Positions 44,701 to 51,932 of a stretch of DNA of 64,000 bases are shown here, in pieces. Position numbers and translations under genes: made by a program. The stretch's first letter is position 1. Every line of letters starts with the position of its first letter. Source of the DNA: JBCDGZ01 sp038750655 (GTDB lineage Bacteria; Bacteroidota; Bacteroidia; Chitinophagales; Saprospiraceae); contig JBCDGZ010000001.1 of the NCBI GenBank assembly GCA_038750655.1, positions 62,001 to 126,000 of the forward strand. Reading direction: 5' to 3'. The notes beneath the pieces are model-generated. The model had not been told where the DNA came from. It worked only from the letters and a program-made list of their open reading frames with translations, and ran no database searches.

Positions 44701-45883
44701 GGGTAGAGGCGGGCAGACTACCCGGGCACTGGCCTTACGCTGTAGAGATTACGACAATATCGGAGCGGAGGATGTTTTCAGTACCATTCCCATCGATTTG
44801 AGCCAGATAGAAGAAGGAGTATTTATGTCTTTTGAGTACGCTCATGTGCGCAACAGCTCCAATAATGATGGCCTGCGCGTCGAAGTGTGGGGGGACTGCG
44901 AGGGGAGCTTTAAAGAGGTGGTTTTTGAACGCTTTGGTACAGCACTAGTTACGGCTTCGATTTCAGGTGGTGGAAACTTTATACCAGAATTAGGTACTGA
45001 ATGGGAGTATGAAGTGGTTAACCTCACCCCATTCAAGGGGTCCAGCTCTGTGATTGTACGATTCATAGGGATTAACGGAGGAGGAAATAATATTTTTATC
45101 GATAACATCAACATTGAAGAGGTAAATGATGATGTACCTCAGGCGGAGTTTCGCTCTGACGATGATGTCTGTATCGGAGAATCCTTGGTTTTTATAAATG
45201 AATCTGAAGGAGAGTTGTTGGACTTGCAATGGAACTTTGGTATCGGTGCTTTGCCGAGCACAGCGATTGGCCCCGGGCCACATTTCGTTCAGTTTCAACT
45301 GCCACGGCCAACCGCAGTCACCCTTACTGCAACCAATCCTTTCGGAGCCGATACCCTCACTCGGCTCATTACGGTCTCCCGCGATCCTAACGGAGATTTT
45401 AGTTTTGATGACAACGAAGGGACAGTCGACTTCAGCAGCACCGGTGGTGCGGTCAATAACCACCTCTGGCGCTTCGGTGATGGCAATATTAGTACCGAGG
45501 TCAATCCTCGTCATACTTATGCCAGTCCTGGGGAGTATACGGTAGTCCTCGAAATTTCCAATGCCTGCGGGGTCCACATTGTCACCAAGACTGTAGACAT
45601 TTCCGTAGTCAGCATCTTCGATCCAAACAACCAGCAATCCGTACAAGTGCTGCCTAACCCCAACGATGGGCAATTCGAACTGCTGCTGCAAACCCTGCAG
45701 GTTGAGGAGTTGGATGTCCGCCTCTTTGATACCAAGGGCAGTGTGCTGTACAACCAGCGGCTGAGTACCAATGCGGGCGAAACCCGCCTCCGCTTCGACC
45801 AGCAGCGCCTGCCTGCTGGCCTGTACATCCTGCAGCTGCGCAGTGCGGAGCAGACCAGGAGTATGAAGGTGGTGGTGGAATAA
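41798..45883 (+). CDS. T9SS-exported subtilisin-like (S8) protease, copy 2
   Basis: The 1,361-residue protein is a tandem paralogue of the preceding gene with the same domain order. The signal peptide ends LNAQ|QNDY. The predicted triad is D241 (CRDDGAIG), H267 (GNHGDGVSG) and S436 (GGTSGAAPGIAG). The P-domain-like region (THTIDIPAGVREVRVMTYW), Ig/adhesin-like middle, PKD domain (LWRFGDGNISTEVNPRHTY) and T9SS sorting domain (VLPNPNDGQFELLLQ, LPAGLYILQLRSAEQ) are all present. It differs from copy 1 mainly in the propeptide-like and middle regions, for example the insertion SSSGGSRG before the catalytic His. A bidirectional terminator follows 15 bases after the stop. Confidence 0.94.
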   Translation: MTTARLLLLWAVCFIVGGLNAQQNDYQLQLKSGTYNFTENVKSYPQQATIAAREVVNDRYYRILQFFELPDQAMHQNLKQQDIHLLEYLSKGTYVASLPTNYDLRRLEGLKVRSIQVIENEMKIVNSLQQGLVRGMEQEREVSLVFYKDIEPATARAYCEFDGMELLAYNDYNNIMLVRLPDRALTEIAELPYVSYIDEKPDPAVPDDLDGRGLHRASAIDVEYKNGRHYNGEGVNILCRDDGAIGEHIDFQGRLDQSSSGGSRGNHGDGVSGIMTGAGNVDPRYEGMASGAFLYVIDYRSDFLDETMDLFFDDDVIVTNSSYSDGCNRGYTTRTRTVDQQLYDNPTLMHVFSAGNSNGNDCGYGAGMQWGNITGGHKQAKNCIATANLFDDADLANSSSRGPAHDGRIKPDISAHGQNQVSTDSAHTYFFFGGTSGAAPGIAGVMAQLHQAYSELNGGERGSAALLKAIMLNTANDLGRRGPDFQYGWGHVNALRAATTLEDNRYLQGAVLPGQTSTHTIDIPAGVREVRVMTYWMDPPASNNTNKALVNNLDTRLRDAGGDTYLPWLLNPTPDPFLLDAPATRGVDNLNNVEQVVIDNPAAGTYTLEVEGSELPFGEHEYYVVWEFYTDDITLIYPKGGEKMVPGEQFKMFWDAASGTQPFFVSYSVDAGASWIEVARTNAEDRIFTWAVPTSVITNQALFRVTRGGVEAVSDTLIHIAPLVQNVRVERVCLDYIQLEWNPSANAVGYDIYKLGERYMELIDSVTTNTAEVPISNPAEDAWLAVSAKYADGTVGRRTRAIRSPQFLQDCLSPRNMTLSKVNNLGKGSVLYSCDDYAGPIQVEIVNNSTVQEDDIRVGYRINGGSAIVENIPQALASSDTFTYVFNQQPLLTQNRIVTAEVWVNIDGDMYSPDDTITRVALLYTNTSGVAPTIFENFEGPLFPRNFWGIENEDNSVTWARTSNSDIKGRGGQTTRALALRCRDYDNIGAEDVFSTIPIDLSQIEEGVFMSFEYAHVRNSSNNDGLRVEVWGDCEGSFKEVVFERFGTALVTASISGGGNFIPELGTEWEYEVVNLTPFKGSSSVIVRFIGINGGGNNIFIDNINIEEVNDDVPQAEFRSDDDVCIGESLVFINESEGELLDLQWNFGIGALPSTAIGPGPHFVQFQLPRPTAVTLTATNPFGADTLTRLITVSRDPNGDFSFDDNEGTVDFSSTGGAVNNHLWRFGDGNISTEVNPRHTYASPGEYTVVLEISNACGVHIVTKTVDISVVSIFDPNNQQSVQVLPNPNDGQFELLLQTLQVEELDVRLFDTKGSVLYNQRLSTNAGETRLRFDQQRLPAGLYILQLRSAEQTRSMKVVVE

Positions 45884-45897
45884 TGATCATCTTAAAT

Positions 45898-45939
45898 AAA
45901 AAACGCTTTGCCTGCATTCAGCAAGCAAAGCGTTTTTTT
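45898..45939. terminator. Bidirectional terminator between convergent genes
   Basis: AAAAAACGCTTTGC pairs with GCAAAGCGTTTTTT around the loop CTGCATTCAGCAA. Both strands end in a T-tract, so it can serve protease 2 (+) and the thioredoxin-like gene (-). Confidence 0.88.
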
Positions 45940-45955
45940 ATAAACAAATGATCGT

Positions 45956-46567
45956 TTAAGAAACCGCTACCAAATTCAACATGGCCGTAAATTCCTGCTG
46001 AATACTTCGCGTCTTATCCTTTGCATACCATTTCTGTGCCTCGTAAACAAACTCGCTGTAGGGCGATGCATTGGGATCATTCTTGCGGTCCATGACAATC
46101 TGCTGCATCTCCGAAGGCCGAGGGCCCCATTTCCCTAATACCTCCTGCGTCTCTTCATCCACGATAATAATCATCGGGATGGAGCGGCCGCCGTTGGTGA
46201 GAAAAAGGTCCATAAGCGCCGGGTTCTCGTCGCGGAGGACGTAGCGGGTGGTCACCTTGGGATTAAGGCTGGCCAGCTTATCAATCACCGGGATGATCTG
46301 CGCGGCGTCGCCGCACCAGCCCTCCGTGATGACCAGCCAGGTCTGCGGCCGGTCGATGGCCTCCACGCTTGCACGGCTTTCCTCCTGAACCTTGGTCGTC
46401 TTATCGATACGCTTCATTCGCGAAGCATTCATTTGCGTATAATGAACAAAGGCTTCCGATTGATTGGGGCCTGTCGTCTTGTCTTGTGCCAGTAACTCAT
46501 CAATCAGACTGCGATAGGCTTCGTAGGAGAGGCCCTTTTCGATGCTGGCAGAGATGATGGCTTTCAT
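45956..46567 (-). CDS. Thioredoxin-fold protein with single-Cys EGWCGDA motif
   Basis: The protein is 203 residues long from the ATG at 46567 (MKAIISASIEKGLSY); an upstream ATG at 46600 adds 11 unlikely residues. The core WLVITEGWCGDAAQIIPVIDKLA and a cis-proline strand (GGRSIPMIIIVDEE) show the thioredoxin fold. The active site is WCGDA, with one cysteine, so it is unlikely to be a dithiol oxidoreductase; monothiol chemistry or a structural role is more likely. Similar proteins are common in Bacteroidota. There is no signal peptide, so it should be cytosolic. Confidence 0.85.
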   Translation of the reverse strand: MKAIISASIEKGLSYEAYRSLIDELLAQDKTTGPNQSEAFVHYTQMNASRMKRIDKTTKVQEESRASVEAIDRPQTWLVITEGWCGDAAQIIPVIDKLASLNPKVTTRYVLRDENPALMDLFLTNGGRSIPMIIIVDEETQEVLGKWGPRPSEMQQIVMDRKNDPNASPYSEFVYEAQKWYAKDKTRSIQQEFTAMLNLVAVS

Positions 46568-46687
46568 ATGGTTAGATTTAGATGAACAATGTTTGAACAC
46601 AGAACAAGTAGTGAGCCAACTTGTTTGTCACTCCAACCACAATCAACGCAATTTGTCCGCTACCGGATAGGACCAGCTAAGGTGAAC

Positions 46688-48178
46688 TTACACCGCCTCG
46701 GCACTTACTGAAGGGGCCGTACTTATGGTCGAAGATTTGGTCTGCAACCTAGAGGTGCGTACAGTTAAGCCCTTGAGTTCTTTGCTTTTGACATGGAAGC
46801 TTACGCCGATTAGTATCCGATCGTTTCCGTTACCTGGCGCATATTCATGGTAGTAATTATCACCAGAACCTGCAGTAGCAGATTGGACGGTACTAGACAG
46901 ATAATTATTCTTATCGATATTCACCGGGTCGATGTCCTGATAGTAAAGCGTGAGGTTTTTTACCTTTCCATCACCAACACGAACCCCAATACCCGTCGCT
47001 ACACAGCCACTGCTCAGCTCCAATATCTCCTCATAATCACTGGTATTGAAATGGGAACCATCCGAAGTTAGCCAGGAAGTGCTATTGGTATCCAGATTAG
47101 CAATTTTGAAAGCGACCCGATTCATCTCGCTATTGCTGGAGTGCAAGGCCATTCCGATGATCACCGTACTTTGGTAGCTGGCGGTATCGTCATCTAAAGA
47201 AAGATACCCCTCATCACCACTGCTGTTAACCACTGTGGAATCAACATCACCATCGTCCCACTCAAATCCAGTCATTTCGTAACTGGTCGTGAGGTAGGTG
47301 TCGATTGCATCCTCAAGCAAGGTCTGGATAGTGGCATCGGTGGTCAGGATAGACACGGGCTGTAGAGAGTTGTCGTCAAAATCGCAGAGCACATGCTTGT
47401 TCTGATCCTCAATCGAATTGGCCCAGGCATCAAAGCCATCGGAGAGGTAATTGGCATCTCCGCCTTTGGCCTCGAATATACCGTCTGATTGGGAATAGTC
47501 CTGGATGGTATCCACGGATTCAGAAGCAGAAATACTGCCTTCATAGCCACCATAATTGGCGGTGAACTTCGCACTCATATCACTTTCGGTGGAGTAGTAA
47601 TATTCTGAAATGTTCTCGGTGTACTTCCAGCGGCCCCCATAGTAGCCTTTGTACAAAAAGTGGGTGCCGTATTTGGTGACAAAATTCAGCGCATCATCTG
47701 AATTAGCAATGCCATCAATAGCTGTTTGGACCTCTGTTTTGAGCAGGCTGATCAGATTGGTGGTATCGCTAAGCGAAGCGTTGATCTGAAGGGTGTACAA
47801 CTGATAAAGTCGCTTTTCGGCGTAGGCATAAAAAGCTTCATTGGATAAGTAGCTGTCGCTGTAGTTGGCTTTCAGCTCTCCCGAAAAAGCGCCGTAGCTG
47901 GCCGAAAGGTTCAGGCTGACGCTGGTGGTGGTGTAGAGTTCATCCATCGTGTAGCTCTCTGTTTTTTGGTAACTAGAGCCGACCAGATTTTGGTAAGACA
48001 TATTCTCAGAATAGACGTAATCTACGCCTCCGAGCGTCTGCGTTTTGGTAGTACTGCTGAACTCAAACAGCTGATGATCATCATCGTTGACCACAGAATC
48101 GGAGTCCGCAAATTTGCCATTTTTGACATCATAAATTTTACCTAGCTGGGAAGATCCTTCTAAATAGGTACTCATCAT
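46688..48178 (-). CDS. MACPF/perforin-like protein without visible signal peptide
   Basis: The 496-residue protein carries the MACPF signature Y-G-T-H-F-x6-G-G at residues 170-182 (KYGTHFLYKGYYGGRW). Upstream are Ser/Thr-rich amphipathic stretches (SVSLNLSASYGAFSGELKANYS) that fit the membrane-inserting helices; a second such stretch follows the signature (MSAKFTANYGGYEGSISAS). The last ~180 residues (VAFKIANLD, SSGCVATGIGVRVGDGKV, LIGVSFHVKSKELKGLTV) form a repeated beta pattern that could be a beta-prism-like targeting domain; this is inference. No signal peptide, lipobox or sorting domain is visible (MMSTYLEGSSQLGK), unlike known secreted Bacteroidales MACPF toxins. It is flanked by a hybrid sensor/regulator gene with possible operator sites before its start. 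Confidence 0.9.
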   Translation of the reverse strand: MMSTYLEGSSQLGKIYDVKNGKFADSDSVVNDDDHQLFEFSSTTKTQTLGGVDYVYSENMSYQNLVGSSYQKTESYTMDELYTTTSVSLNLSASYGAFSGELKANYSDSYLSNEAFYAYAEKRLYQLYTLQINASLSDTTNLISLLKTEVQTAIDGIANSDDALNFVTKYGTHFLYKGYYGGRWKYTENISEYYYSTESDMSAKFTANYGGYEGSISASESVDTIQDYSQSDGIFEAKGGDANYLSDGFDAWANSIEDQNKHVLCDFDDNSLQPVSILTTDATIQTLLEDAIDTYLTTSYEMTGFEWDDGDVDSTVVNSSGDEGYLSLDDDTASYQSTVIIGMALHSSNSEMNRVAFKIANLDTNSTSWLTSDGSHFNTSDYEEILELSSGCVATGIGVRVGDGKVKNLTLYYQDIDPVNIDKNNYLSSTVQSATAGSGDNYYHEYAPGNGNDRILIGVSFHVKSKELKGLTVRTSRLQTKSSTISTAPSVSAEAV

Positions 48179-48312
48179 TCGAGAAATTTAGGGGTGAAAC
48201 AAATAAATGATTGCAATTTCGAATGTCACAACTATCCACAGGGATGCTGTGCATTTTACATCGCTGATGCAATAATGGGGGAAAAGGATGCTGAAAAACT
48301 CATCAACTACGC

Positions 48313-48373
48313 GGACAAAACCAGCAAAAACAGGACAAAATCGTCAAGGAACGAGATTTTAACGATTTTGTCC
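48313..48373. promoter_or_regulatory. Cluster of GGACAAAA half-sites (possible operator)
   Basis: GGACAAAA occurs at 48313-48320 and 48333-48340, exactly 20 bases apart (two helical turns). A third, inverted copy (TTTTGTCC) lies at 48366-48373. The second and third copies form a perfect 12-base inverted repeat (48333-48344 with 48362-48373, spacer 17 bases). The cluster lies in the gap between the end of the hybrid regulator gene and the start of the MACPF gene, both on the minus strand. It could bind the regulator's AraC-type domain, or act as a weak terminator of the kinase gene. Confidence 0.45.
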
Positions 48374-48385
48374 ACCCTGCGGTAT

Positions 48386-51256
48386 TCATCTTAGATAGGA
48401 AGAAGGCTGCTTGCCGTACCTCCGCCGGTAGGTTCGGGAGAAATAATTAGGATCATCGAAGCCAATGGCGTAGCTGACTTCGGCAACGGTGAGAAAGTCC
48501 ATAGCCTCTAGGTGCCTTTTGGCCTTGTGCAGACGAATTTCTAAGAAATACTTGTTGGGGGTAAGGCCGGTCATCGCTTTAATCTGTCGGGACAATTTAC
48601 TCTGGCTGATGTGCAGTTCGTCCGCCAGGCTATTCATATTAAACTGTTTGTTACTGATTTCTCGCAGTAGAATGCTTTCCACCTTTTGCAGCCATTGCTG
48701 GCTTACTTTAGGATCGACGGATGTGGCGACGCCATTGGTGTTGGCAAGTACCCGAGGAGCATGCAATGGCTTTGTCGTTCTAGCCCTGGCATTGGCTAAC
48801 AGATTCTCGATTCGAACCAGTAATTCCTCGTGCGAAAACGGTTTGGTGATGTAATCATCAACGCCAATGCGGAGGGCCTTCAGCTTATCTACTTCGGTGG
48901 CGCGGGCAGTAAGCATAATACTTGGAATGGCCGCGTAGGTTCCATTGGCTTTCAATAACCGGATGAACTCAAAGCCGTCCATTTCGGGCATCATTACGTC
49001 GCTGATGATTAGGTCCGGCAAAGGCTGCTCGCTCAGCTGACGCAGGGCCACCTTGCCGTTAGTTGAAGTGCTGAGCCTAAATTTTGAGGATAGTAAAGAG
49101 GATAAGTAGGTTTGCATATCTGGGTTGTCCTCCACGATGAGGAGACGAGGCTTGCTGCTCGATGATCCATTGACCTTTACGGTTGGAAGGGGAACGGCAG
49201 TCGATTCTGGCCCGAGGACTGTGGCTTGTTCGGGCGCAGGTACTAGTTGGGCTATTTTCTTGGGCAGTACCAGGGCCATTACTGTCGATCGACCCAATTC
49301 AGAGCTGACTTCGATCCGGCCACCCATGAGTGAAGCATACTCCTTAGAGAGGGCCAGCCCGATTCCTGTGCCCCCTTCCTGCGGAAGGTTCGGTTGGGTG
49401 CTCTGATAAAAACGATCAAAGACTTGCGGAAGATCGTCGGGGTGAATTCCTCGGCCATTGTCGTTGACTTCAACAAAAATTTCCGAATCAGATTCGCTGA
49501 CGCGCAGGACGACTTTTCCGTATTCAGGAGTGAACTTGAGAGCGTTGGAAAGCAGGTTGTTAATGACCGTACTGCATTTGTCGACATCGAGTTGAAGGAC
49601 CAGACTTTTTGAAGCGGAATAAACGAGATGGTAGTCTAGGCGTTTAATGCTGGCAGCAGATTCAAAACTGGCGAATAATCTGTTGATCAGGGCATAAAAT
49701 TGAGTGGATTGTTCCCGAAGTACCATCTTTTTACCTTCTACCTTCGCCAAATCCAGGATTCCGTTGATCATCTGCTTCAGCTGATTGCCGTTGCGTTGAA
49801 TGATTTGTAAGATGGCTGTTGTCGATTCATTAACCGCCCCATATTTCCCATCAAGAAGTGCATTGACCGGCGAGAGAAGTAGGGTTAGCGGAGTGCGTAG
49901 CTCGTGGGTGATGTTGTTGAAAAAGGAGGTTTTAAGATCGTCTAGTGCCTGAAGTTGCGCAGCTTTGGCTTGTAAGAATGCCTTTTCTTCATTCTTCTTT
50001 CTGCTCCAAAAAAAGAATGCCAGCAAACCAGCACCTGCGGCTAAAATAGATCCAGCAAAGATCAAGTTCCGCTGGAAACTTGCGATCTGTTTATCTTTGC
50101 TGAGCAAGGCAATCTCCTTTTCTTTAACCTGTGTTTCGTAGCGAGCCTCTAGCTCCAGGGCAATGGACTGTTCATCTTTGCGGTGAATACTGTCTTGCAA
50201 TTCGATATAAGTTTGCCGGGTGTGATATGCCTGTTCAAAATTGCCCAGCCCGGCCTGAATTTGAGCGTACTGGTGGTAAATATTTCTTACTTGATAAATA
50301 TTAGAAATAGAATCCACCAAAGGGAGCAATTCCTGGGCGTACTTCATCGCCTGATCGTACTGCCCCTGATTTTTGTAGAGCGTCATCAATTCATTCAAAG
50401 GAAAAGATAGCTTCGCCGGAGAGACCTGATGGGCCTTGCGGATGGCCAGCGATTTATTGAGGTAAAAAGCAGCTTTTTCTACTTCATTGACCAAGGAGTA
50501 CAGCCGTCCCAGATTGTTATAGACCCTAGAGGAGTCGTAATACATGGCATTCTTTAGGTACTCAGGTTCTAACAATTGCTTGTAGTAGGCCAATGCTTGA
50601 TCATATTGTTCGAGATCAACATAACAGTTGGCTACCTCGTTGATGCCAATCAGTTGTCCTCTCCAATTGCCTTGGTCTTTGAAATCGGAAAGCGCCTGTT
50701 GGGCATATTCCAGGGCCCTGGGGAGGTCATCTTGATTCCTGAAGAGCTCTGCCAGGGAAACCAATATTGATGGTTTGAATTTTTGTGCGCCCTCCTGATC
50801 GGTGGCTTTGAGGGCTCTGAAGAAGGCATCGCTGGCTTTGGCTAGCCTTCCTTGATTTTTATAAGCATAGCCCACGTATTTTAAAACATCAATATACGGC
50901 TGCCACTGTTGCTGAAGAGAAAGGCGTTCACAGCTTGCTTCCCCCTGCCGAATCACTTCCTCCATATCATTGCTGTAGTAGACCCTGTAGACATTCAGAA
51001 ATTCTAGGGCACCGAAGCAGTGTTGACAATCAGGCAGTTGTTGCTCTGTATAAGCCTTACAGCGAGAAAAATAGTACAAGGTGGAATCGCTATTTGCCCG
51101 CGCTAAATTTTGGGCCTTTGAGAACATAGCGTTCCATTGATCCATCTTAGTTGATTCCGTACTTTGAGCACTTAAGGGGAAGAAGAGATGGACAGCAGAG
51201 AGCAATAAGAACAAAATGATATACCTAATCTTCGTTTTGATAGAGGACTTATTCAT
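48386..51256 (-). CDS. One-protein two-component system: TPR sensor, histidine kinase, receiver, AraC domain
   Basis: The protein is 956 residues long from the ATG at 51256 (MNKSSIKTK). An earlier in-frame ATG at 51310 would put 18 charged residues before the signal peptide. A signal-like segment ending PLSAQ is followed by TPRs (~35-395), one membrane segment (~397-417), a HisKA domain with phospho-acceptor H451 (NNITHELRTPLT), and an HATPase_c domain with NLLSNALKFTP, DNGRGI and GGTGIGLALSK. The receiver domain has acceptor D753 (LIISDVMMPEMDG), and the C-terminal AraC helix-turn-helix is at ~855-956 (SLADELHISQSKLSRQIKAMTG, FDDPNYFSRTYRRRYG). This is the typical Bacteroidota hybrid layout but with a periplasmic TPR sensor instead of a Y_Y_Y propeller. 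It probably regulates nearby genes, possibly MACPF. Confidence 0.94.
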   Translation of the reverse strand: MNKSSIKTKIRYIILFLLLSAVHLFFPLSAQSTESTKMDQWNAMFSKAQNLARANSDSTLYYFSRCKAYTEQQLPDCQHCFGALEFLNVYRVYYSNDMEEVIRQGEASCERLSLQQQWQPYIDVLKYVGYAYKNQGRLAKASDAFFRALKATDQEGAQKFKPSILVSLAELFRNQDDLPRALEYAQQALSDFKDQGNWRGQLIGINEVANCYVDLEQYDQALAYYKQLLEPEYLKNAMYYDSSRVYNNLGRLYSLVNEVEKAAFYLNKSLAIRKAHQVSPAKLSFPLNELMTLYKNQGQYDQAMKYAQELLPLVDSISNIYQVRNIYHQYAQIQAGLGNFEQAYHTRQTYIELQDSIHRKDEQSIALELEARYETQVKEKEIALLSKDKQIASFQRNLIFAGSILAAGAGLLAFFFWSRKKNEEKAFLQAKAAQLQALDDLKTSFFNNITHELRTPLTLLLSPVNALLDGKYGAVNESTTAILQIIQRNGNQLKQMINGILDLAKVEGKKMVLREQSTQFYALINRLFASFESAASIKRLDYHLVYSASKSLVLQLDVDKCSTVINNLLSNALKFTPEYGKVVLRVSESDSEIFVEVNDNGRGIHPDDLPQVFDRFYQSTQPNLPQEGGTGIGLALSKEYASLMGGRIEVSSELGRSTVMALVLPKKIAQLVPAPEQATVLGPESTAVPLPTVKVNGSSSSKPRLLIVEDNPDMQTYLSSLLSSKFRLSTSTNGKVALRQLSEQPLPDLIISDVMMPEMDGFEFIRLLKANGTYAAIPSIMLTARATEVDKLKALRIGVDDYITKPFSHEELLVRIENLLANARARTTKPLHAPRVLANTNGVATSVDPKVSQQWLQKVESILLREISNKQFNMNSLADELHISQSKLSRQIKAMTGLTPNKYFLEIRLHKAKRHLEAMDFLTVAEVSYAIGFDDPNYFSRTYRRRYGKQPSSYLR

Positions 51257-51450
51257 GACAAAAAGTTTAGAGCCAACTACTCGACAGTTGGAATCCGTGG
51301 TTATTGACAATACGGGTAGGAGGTATCTATTGCGATGACTGAGTGAACAAATCTAAGATACAATAAATTGTAGAATATTATTATATGTTTTCGAAGATAA
51401 ATTTACTTGGAGAATCGAATGCCCGATATGCTGATGAGGAGAAGTCAAGG

Positions 51451-51885
51451 TCAGCTAAAATAAGCCTGGTAAATCTTTCTGCGGGGATAAAAGGCAATGT
51501 AAATGGCTGGATAGAGAAGGAGGGTGATGAGAAAATTGGGCCCTTTAAAGGTCATATCGTCGATGATCAGGCAGCTGTCTTCTGTAATCTTACGCACAAT
51601 ATGCTTGTGTCGCCAATAGCGCAGCGGGAAGGGCATGGTCGTAGCTTCGTCAATAAAATAAGCTTCCTGCTCATTGACGCCGTCGTCTACAATATCGCTG
51701 ATCCAGTCGGCTTTAATGGGCGAAAGAAAGCGCAGGTGCACCCGGTCACCTTTCTTGGAGCCGGTGAAGCTTATAATTTCCATCTCTCCTTGCTTGGGCT
51801 TCAAGGCTTCAAAGAGCGAACGATCAAAGCGGGCCATGACTTCTTTGTAGTTCCCTTTTACCTGAGTTTGCATTTGAATATTCAT
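51451..51885 (-). CDS. SRPBCC-fold (START-like) ligand-binding protein
   Basis: The 144-residue soluble protein has the START/SRPBCC layout: an N-terminal strand (QTQVKGNYKEVMARFD), a helix (SLFEALKP), then strands MEIISFTGSKKGDRVHLRF, WISDIVDDG, EAYFIDEATTMPFPLRYWRHKHIVRKI, and a C-terminal helix (FLITLLLYPAIYIAFYPRRK). Small Bacteroidota members of the superfamily bind hydrophobic ligands, but no ligand can be read from the sequence. The ATG at residue 5 is an alternative start. The gene follows the outer-membrane barrel gene by 47 bases in the same direction and may be the last gene of the ABC operon. Confidence 0.75.
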   Translation of the reverse strand: MNIQMQTQVKGNYKEVMARFDRSLFEALKPKQGEMEIISFTGSKKGDRVHLRFLSPIKADWISDIVDDGVNEQEAYFIDEATTMPFPLRYWRHKHIVRKITEDSCLIIDDMTFKGPNFLITLLLYPAIYIAFYPRRKIYQAYFS

Positions 51886-51932
51886 CGACTATTTCAACAG
51901 GAAAACTGGGCTTATGTTTAATCTGCCTTCTT

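Noticed and set aside
48194..48394. Plus-strand ORF of 66 codons between the hybrid regulator and MACPF genes
   Set aside because: It overlaps the half-site cluster and the 3' end of the regulator gene, has no family resemblance and lies where the MACPF promoter is expected.
51385..51921. Plus-strand ORF of 178 codons opposite the SRPBCC gene
   Set aside because: It is the antisense shadow of 51451-51885; the minus-strand product has a recognisable fold pattern and the plus-strand one does not.
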